Of a stretch of 25,705 nt of DNA, positions 22,128-25,705 are shown one piece after another. The first letter of the stretch is position 1, and every line of letters begins with the position of its first letter. Location of the stretch: the IMG/VR virus record IMGVR_UViG_3300032087_003584, positions 1-25,705 of that record. One strand, given 5' to 3'. The translations under genes and the position numbers were made by a program. This DNA is from a virus. Under the pieces are notes generated by a model. The model was not told the origin of the DNA. It saw only the letters and a program-made list of their open reading frames with translations, and made no database searches.

Positions 22128-22247
22128 ATGGACGCGATTATCTTCGTATCTATTTATATCGTAAAACCAAGCCTTTACGCTACAATGATTTTTTCAAATA
22201 TCGTTGCGAGCTTCGTAATCTATCAATCAATCACAAAAGGAGAATAA
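22128..22247 (+). CDS. Small hydrophobic early protein, 39 residues
   Basis: This is the first gene after the early promoter, with AGGAGA 6 nt before the ATG. The product is largely hydrophobic (IIFVSIYIV, then TMIFSNIVASFVIYQS), probably one or two membrane passes. It ends in KGE. Those last codons carry the SD site of the next gene (GGAGAA). The family is unknown. First genes of early operons often act on the host, but nothing in the sequence shows this. Confidence 0.6.
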   Translation: MDAIIFVSIYIVKPSLYATMIFSNIVASFVIYQSITKGE

Positions 22248-22250
22248 ACC

Positions 22251-22472
22251 ATGGATTATATCGATACTTATGTTCAATTTCAAAAGCTGACAGACTACTA
22301 TACATTCGGACGAGGGATGGTCGTATATCTCCACTACAAAGACCAACGAATCGAAAAGCGGTTTTCGTGTGTAGTCGACGCCATGAAATACGCAATCGAA
22401 CGAGAACAAGCGAAACAATTTCTTTCATCAGAAAAACTGACACGAACACCATATACCAAAACAGGAGAATAA
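22251..22472 (+). CDS. Early protein of unknown function, 73 residues
   Basis: I do not recognise this 73-residue protein. It appears to be alpha/beta with strands (GRGMVVYLHYK, then KRFSCVV) followed by one helix (DAMKYAIEREQAKQFL). It is soluble with no cysteine pair or obvious active site. It starts 3 nt after the previous stop with AAAGGAGA before the ATG, and ends in TGE*, again because the SD site of the next gene is encoded in its last codons. Small size and position suggest a host-interaction or regulatory protein, which is inference only. Confidence 0.7.
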   Translation: MDYIDTYVQFQKLTDYYTFGRGMVVYLHYKDQRIEKRFSCVVDAMKYAIEREQAKQFLSSEKLTRTPYTKTGE

Positions 22473-22475
22473 ACC

Positions 22476-22751
22476 ATGAACACATTTAACAAGTACGGCG
22501 ACGAGTACCCATTCGATAGTATGTATGCACAAACAATGGCCGATTACATGATTACACCACTTTACGACGAACTATCCCAAGTCGAGTGGAACATGTACCG
22601 AGATTTCGCGATTACCAAAGACATGTCAATCGAAGACATGGTCGCCTTTATGGTCTCCAAAGATAGCGGCGTACATAATCTTATCTTGGGACATTCGCCA
22701 CAATCACTGGCAGACCTTCAAACCGTATACAACGCACAATTCAATCAGTAA
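22476..22751 (+). CDS. Early protein of unknown function, 91 residues
   Basis: This 91-residue acidic protein is not recognised. It is Tyr/Met/Asp-rich in its first half (GDEYPFDSMYAQTMADYM) and helical later (SIEDMVAFMVSKDSG). The acidic, compact character resembles DNA-mimic or host-inhibitor proteins of early phage regions, but this is only a resemblance of composition. The SD site is GGAGAA, inside the last codons of the preceding gene. Confidence 0.7.
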   Translation: MNTFNKYGDEYPFDSMYAQTMADYMITPLYDELSQVEWNMYRDFAITKDMSIEDMVAFMVSKDSGVHNLILGHSPQSLADLQTVYNAQFNQ

Positions 22752-22767
22752 AGAGGAAAATAAGACC

Positions 22768-23001
22768 ATGAAAAAATTATGTATATGTCTAAAAGACGAT
22801 TCACCAGTCGAAATCGTAATAAGCGAAGAGCAATACGACCAGCTCTACAAACGAGCAATAAACGAAGGTTCCTGGAAAAGACCAGTTTTTATCGTTCGAC
22901 GAGTGGAGCTAATCGACGATGGAAAAATAACAGCAGATACCAAAAGACTCACATACACAGACAAAACATTTACACAAGTAAACAATACACAAGGAGAATA
23001 G
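22768..23001 (+). CDS. Early protein of unknown function, 77 residues
   Basis: This 77-residue protein is not recognised. Strand-helix-strand order is likely: KLCICLKDD, then VEIVISEEQYDQLYKRAINEG, then PVFIVRRVELID. The two cysteines near the N-terminus (CIC) are not part of a visible metal site. AGAGGAAAAT lies before the ATG. It ends in TQGE*, the third early gene whose last two codons are GGA GAA, forming the SD site for the next gene. Confidence 0.7.
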   Translation: MKKLCICLKDDSPVEIVISEEQYDQLYKRAINEGSWKRPVFIVRRVELIDDGKITADTKRLTYTDKTFTQVNNTQGE

Positions 23002-23005
23002 AACC

Positions 23006-23182
23006 ATGAAATACGAAATAATCGAAATCGTAATTATTCAGTATCCAAACGGAAGTACAACAGCATATCGACGAGACGACCCAGCGTTATTGGACATCTT
23101 GATTTATGAACACGACATTATCGAAGAAGTTACAACCGCCGAACTACACAACCCAAAACAAGAGACCAAAGACAATGAATAG
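23006..23182 (+). CDS. Small early protein, 58 residues
   Basis: This short gene is supported by AAGGAGAAT before its ATG (same junction layout as the neighbours), a 4-nt gap from the previous stop and an 8-nt overlap with the next gene. The product begins with a hydrophobic strand (YEIIEIVIIQYP) and then an acidic helix region (ALLDILIYEHDIIEEVTTAEL). No family is recognised. Confidence 0.65.
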   Translation: MKYEIIEIVIIQYPNGSTTAYRRDDPALLDILIYEHDIIEEVTTAELHNPKQETKDNE

Positions 23183-23579
23183 AAGCATAATCGAAGACAA
23201 GTTACGCGATATAAGCGAACACATGGAATACTTAGATAGAAACGTCGAAGACTTAGATTTCGTAATGAAACGAAGCCCCGGAGACCGCGAAATACACTTG
23301 GCACTATCCGAACTTTCTTGTATCGTTGCGTATCAAAACGAAATCATTAAAGGACTGGTCGAAGCGATTTCGATCAGTCCAGAAGAAGTGGAAATCGAAC
23401 GAAAAATCGTGGAGCTTCGAAAGACGTTCGAAGACTTCGACGAAAACGAAAAGGACCGCCACGAAATACGCCGCGATTTTCTCTTTTCATACCTGTATAC
23501 GTTGGACAGACTTAGTCGAGAAGACGTTCGACAAATGCAATCAATCGACAAACTCAAAAGGAGCAACCATGGCGCGTAG
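23175..23579 (+). CDS. Early coiled-coil protein of unknown function
   Basis: This 134-residue protein is almost all charged helix. It has an N-terminal segment (IIEDKLRDISEHMEYLDRNV), a central one (LSCIVAYQNEIIKGLVEAIS) and a third (EEVEIERKIVELRKTFEDF). Coiled-coil oligomerisation is likely. No catalytic motif is visible. The ATG at 23175 overlaps the previous stop region; the frame is open further upstream but that would overlap the whole of the preceding gene. It overlaps the next gene by 11 nt. Confidence 0.7.
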   Translation: MNRSIIEDKLRDISEHMEYLDRNVEDLDFVMKRSPGDREIHLALSELSCIVAYQNEIIKGLVEAISISPEEVEIERKIVELRKTFEDFDENEKDRHEIRRDFLFSYLYTLDRLSREDVRQMQSIDKLKRSNHGA

Positions 23580-23841
23580 TATTTTCGGGTCCGTAATCGA
23601 AGGACTTTTACCACAATCGAAATATAAGTATCGTTCGCAACTCGCCGCCGACATTGGCATACCGAAAGCGACGTTCTCTAATTGGATACATGGACGACAT
23701 AAACCGGAATACAACGCGGTCTTAGCTATCGCGCAAAGATTGAACACCGGCAAGTCGAAACAGTATCGCGAGCTCGTGTTCCAGCTCGTCGACGCGCTCG
23801 CGATGGATGAAGCAATCAGACAAGAGCGGTCGAAGAAATGA
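23569..23841 (+). CDS. Cro-like HTH DNA-binding protein
   Basis: This 90-residue protein carries a helix-turn-helix at residues about 22-57 (RSQLAADIGIPKATFSNWIH). The recognition helix is followed by a basic loop (GRHKPEYNAVLAIAQRL), typical of the XRE/Cro family, and then a C-terminal helix. It may compete with the leftward repressor at the early operator or regulate later genes. Its place is unusual: eighth in the operon rather than first, as lambda cro is. AAAGGAG lies 6 nt before the ATG at 23569. The stop overlaps the next ATG as ATGA. Confidence 0.78.
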   Translation: MARSIFGSVIEGLLPQSKYKYRSQLAADIGIPKATFSNWIHGRHKPEYNAVLAIAQRLNTGKSKQYRELVFQLVDALAMDEAIRQERSKK

Positions 23842-24200
23842 TTACACTAGACATCGAACCGAAAGCCACACCACGTCCACGAGTCGCACGAAATCGCGCG
23901 TACTATCCGAAGTCGTATACGCAATGGAAGAAGACCGCGAAATCGTTGTTACCACCGTTGCAACCGCCGAACGGCTCCATACATATATGTTTCGTCTTCA
24001 AACGTCCACAACGACTGAAGAAGGGACCAAGACAACCGCATGACAAACGACCAGACCTGGACAACTTGTGTAAATCAGTATTCGACCTTTTTGATTTTGA
24101 CGACGGTATAATCTCACATTTTAGCGCCGAAAAAGTGTACGCGGCCAGCGACGAAACACCACGAATCGAAATACATTGGAGTACCGATGGACAGATTTAA
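23838..24200 (+). CDS. rusA: RusA-family Holliday junction resolvase
   Basis: This 120-residue nuclease probably cuts branched DNA arising during replication and packaging. The RusA signature is clear: N-terminal ATPRPRVARNRAYYPKSY, then KRPDLDNLCKSVFDLF with D73, D75 and K79, and a further acidic pair at D88/D89 (FDFDDG), followed by K99. These match the metal-binding aspartates and lysine of the family, and length is normal. It works as a homodimer. Translation is coupled to the HTH gene by ATGA overlap, and it overlaps the next gene by 14 nt. Confidence 0.9.
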   Translation: MITLDIEPKATPRPRVARNRAYYPKSYTQWKKTAKSLLPPLQPPNGSIHICFVFKRPQRLKKGPRQPHDKRPDLDNLCKSVFDLFDFDDGIISHFSAEKVYAASDETPRIEIHWSTDGQI

Positions 24201-24486
24201 AATACAAGCGGGCGATACTATCGTCGAACAGATGTTACGCGATTATCGTTTCGTCCACGAACGCAAAGTCGAGTACATCGAAAATAAAACCATGACTTTC
24301 GATTTATTCGACATCGGACCGTATCGAACAATCATTACACAAGGCGACGACATATCGTTCGCGACGTGCAATTGTAAAGGGTTTCATATCCTCACAAAAT
24401 GTAAACATATCCACTATGCACTAAATAAAATGGGCGGTCTCACACCACACGAGACCGCCCAACACAAACAGGAAACAAACAAATGA
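24187..24486 (+). CDS. SWIM-type zinc finger protein
   Basis: This 99-residue protein has CNCKGFHILTKCKHIHYAL with C61, C63, C72 and H74, the CxC-x8-CxH layout of SWIM domains. These bind zinc and often DNA or protein. The N-terminal 60 residues form a beta-type domain (TMTFDLFDIGPYRTIITQ). It lies between a resolvase and a primase, so a role in replication or recombination is likely but unproven. TGGAG precedes the ATG at 24187. The last codons contain a perfect 10-bp inverted repeat. Confidence 0.75.
   Translation: MDRFKIQAGDTIVEQMLRDYRFVHERKVEYIENKTMTFDLFDIGPYRTIITQGDDISFATCNCKGFHILTKCKHIHYALNKMGGLTPHETAQHKQETNK
24432..24460 (-). terminator. Perfect 10-bp hairpin, possible minus-strand terminator
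   Basis: GGGCGGTCTC (24432-24441) and GAGACCGCCC (24451-24460) pair perfectly around a 9-nt loop. On the - strand the stem is followed by ATTTTATTTA, the layout of an intrinsic terminator for antisense transcription. On the + strand no U-tract follows, so there it would be an mRNA hairpin 22 nt before the primase ATG. It lies inside the SWIM gene. Confidence 0.6.
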
Positions 24487-25472
24487 GAAAATACAAAGTT
24501 AGCATTTATCCAAATGTCAAAGAACCAGAGAACATACACGAATACGACGTTACATTCGACCAGCTCTTCGACTTTATATCAAAGAAGAGAAAGAAAGTCA
24601 ATAAAGACAAAATGGTCGCGTGGTCGCCGTCCATATTCTATCCGAAACACCGTAAAGCAGACAACGCGCAATATATGTATTTTATGGTACTGGATGTCGA
24701 TCAGAAAAACGGACCGTCCTACAAAGAGACGTACACAACCGAAGACGGCGAAACGATCCACGTCGACTGGACATACGATTACATTTTGCGCGACCTACAA
24801 CACAACCAGACACGCGCAATAATGCACACTTCATACAGCCACACAGACGAACACCACAAGTTTCGAATAATCTTTCCACTGAAAAACCCAATACCAGCAG
24901 ATGAAAAGACGTGGAAACCGATTTATCGGGCCGCGGTCGAATGGCTCCACTTGACGTGGTGCGAAGGTCTATCGGATAAATCGACGTGTGACCCATCGCG
25001 CGCTTTTTACACCTCACCATATACAGATCAGTTTAGAGCCGACAAAATCGACGGCGACTATATCGACTGGACGGCGAAGGGAGACGAATACAAAGAACGA
25101 GAGCGCATCGAACAAGAGAAGCGAAGACAAGAGCACGAAAACCGACTCGCAATACGTCGAAGCCACATCGAAAACATAGACGGTAAACGTCAAGTTACAT
25201 TTTCAGACCATCGAAGATACATGTACGATTTACTCAAGTACGACTACAACGCGCGTTTATCCCTAGCCGCGAAACTTGGAGCCACTGTTATTGGCAATCG
25301 TGCGGAGCGGTGGACGTGTCCGGCATGTCTTCGAAAAGATGCTACGTATTTTTATCTCAATCCAACGACCGCGACGAGCTTGTTTTGTGGACATGTGAAC
25401 TCATGCGGAGACAAGAAACGACCGCGCTATTTCGCGCCCGGTTATATAGCTGAGTTTTACGGTTTTTTATAG
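24483..25472 (+). CDS. AEP-type primase / PrimPol-like protein
   Basis: This 329-residue protein looks like an archaeo-eukaryotic-type primase that makes primers, or primes and extends. The core shows DVD at residues 71-73 (FMVLDVDQK), a HTSYSHTDEHHKFRIIFPL segment (about 115-132) as in bifunctional primase/polymerase proteins, and CDPSRAFYTSP (about 169-179). A charged helix follows (EYKERERIEQEKRRQEHE). The C-terminal zinc-binding region has C279, C282, C302, H304 and C308. No helicase domain is fused, so a separate helicase is expected beyond the window. It overlaps the SWIM gene by 4 nt (ATGA). Confidence 0.8.
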   Translation: MRKYKVSIYPNVKEPENIHEYDVTFDQLFDFISKKRKKVNKDKMVAWSPSIFYPKHRKADNAQYMYFMVLDVDQKNGPSYKETYTTEDGETIHVDWTYDYILRDLQHNQTRAIMHTSYSHTDEHHKFRIIFPLKNPIPADEKTWKPIYRAAVEWLHLTWCEGLSDKSTCDPSRAFYTSPYTDQFRADKIDGDYIDWTAKGDEYKERERIEQEKRRQEHENRLAIRRSHIENIDGKRQVTFSDHRRYMYDLLKYDYNARLSLAAKLGATVIGNRAERWTCPACLRKDATYFYLNPTTATSLFCGHVNSCGDKKRPRYFAPGYIAEFYGFL

Positions 25473-25480
25473 GAGAAAAC

Positions 25481-25705
25481 ATGGCACTAAAAGAAGAAAT
25501 ACAAAAATACGGTATCGACTGTTTCGTCGGTTATTCCGGCGGGAAAGATTCGACGGCGGTATGTTTACACCTCAAAGAACACGAAGTACCGTTTACGCCG
25601 GTTTTCGCTAATACTGGTTGGGAACACGAACAGACATACGAATACATCCAAGAAATCGAACAAATAATCGGACCAGTACACATGGTACAAAACGAAATCG
25701 AAGTC
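25481..25705 (+). CDS. PAPS reductase-like / ATP-pyrophosphatase protein (partial)
   Basis: The first 75 residues are visible; the window ends inside the gene. SGGKDS (residues 19-24) is the PP-loop that binds ATP in N-type ATP pyrophosphatases, and PFTPVFANTGWEHEQTYEYI matches the PAPS reductase/DndC-like group. Such proteins activate sulfate or handle sulfur, and in some systems modify nucleic acids. Which applies here cannot be told without the C-terminus. AGGAGA lies 4-5 nt before the ATG. It is the last visible gene of the early operon. Confidence 0.85.
   Translation, partial: MALKEEIQKYGIDCFVGYSGGKDSTAVCLHLKEHEVPFTPVFANTGWEHEQTYEYIQEIEQIIGPVHMVQNEIEV

Noticed and set aside
1-25705. tRNA genes, CRISPR arrays, integrase or attachment sites
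   Set aside because: No cloverleaf, no spacer-repeat pattern and no recombinase gene was seen; the decamer arrays have no spacers and are not CRISPR.

Overview
The window is part of the genome of a tailed bacteriophage with a siphovirus-type (long, non-contractile) tail. The evidence is the gene order: small and large terminase, portal, scaffold, HK97-type capsid, connector genes, tail terminator, tail tube, a tail-assembly chaperone with a -1 frameshift, tape measure, tail tip, lysis genes, then a divergent switch and an early replication region. There is no tail sheath gene. The host cannot be named from sequence. The promoters look sigma70-like and Shine-Dalgarno (SD) sites are of the GGAG type, so it is bacterial. 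A DUF5824-type protein and a PAPS-reductase-like gene are often seen in marine and environmental phages, which is only a hint. No integrase, tRNA or CRISPR array is visible.

Layout: 81-4030 packaging and portal. 4102-8363 scaffold, three beta-rich or fibre-like virion genes, a terminator, a small HNH gene and the major capsid gene with its own promoter and a long leader. 8460-11292 head completion, connector, tail terminator and tail tube. 11346-14485 chaperones and tape measure. 14544-19484 two large tail-tip proteins. 19539-21086 a lysis-like cassette plus DUF5824. 21083-21999 a leftward pair (DnaQ-like exonuclease and HTH repressor). 22128-25705 a tightly packed rightward early operon: small orphan genes, a Cro-like HTH protein, RusA resolvase, a SWIM zinc protein, an AEP-type primase and the start of a PAPS-reductase-like gene.

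The most unusual feature is a family of six G-free intergenic elements, each made of 2-4 copies of the decamer TTATCATCAT, usually followed by CATTATCATT. Three are identical over 40 bp. Within the late region they occupy six of the eight intergenic gaps longer than 40 bp; the other two gaps hold hairpins. They lie in one orientation, after a stop codon and just upstream of scaffold, capsid, tail chaperone, two tail-tip genes and the lysin. They could be late promoters or upstream elements, phased protein-binding sites, G-free translation-enhancing leaders, or Rho-loading sites. Sequence alone does not decide.

Also notable are a canonical -1 slippery site (T TTT TTG) with a GC-rich stem that opens an 80-codon extension of the tail chaperone; a 17-bp operator-like palindrome at the start point of the early promoter; a repressor gene translationally coupled to an exonuclease; early genes whose last codons form the SD site of the next gene; a perfect 10-bp hairpin just before the primase; and excess TCGA in the stretches I counted.
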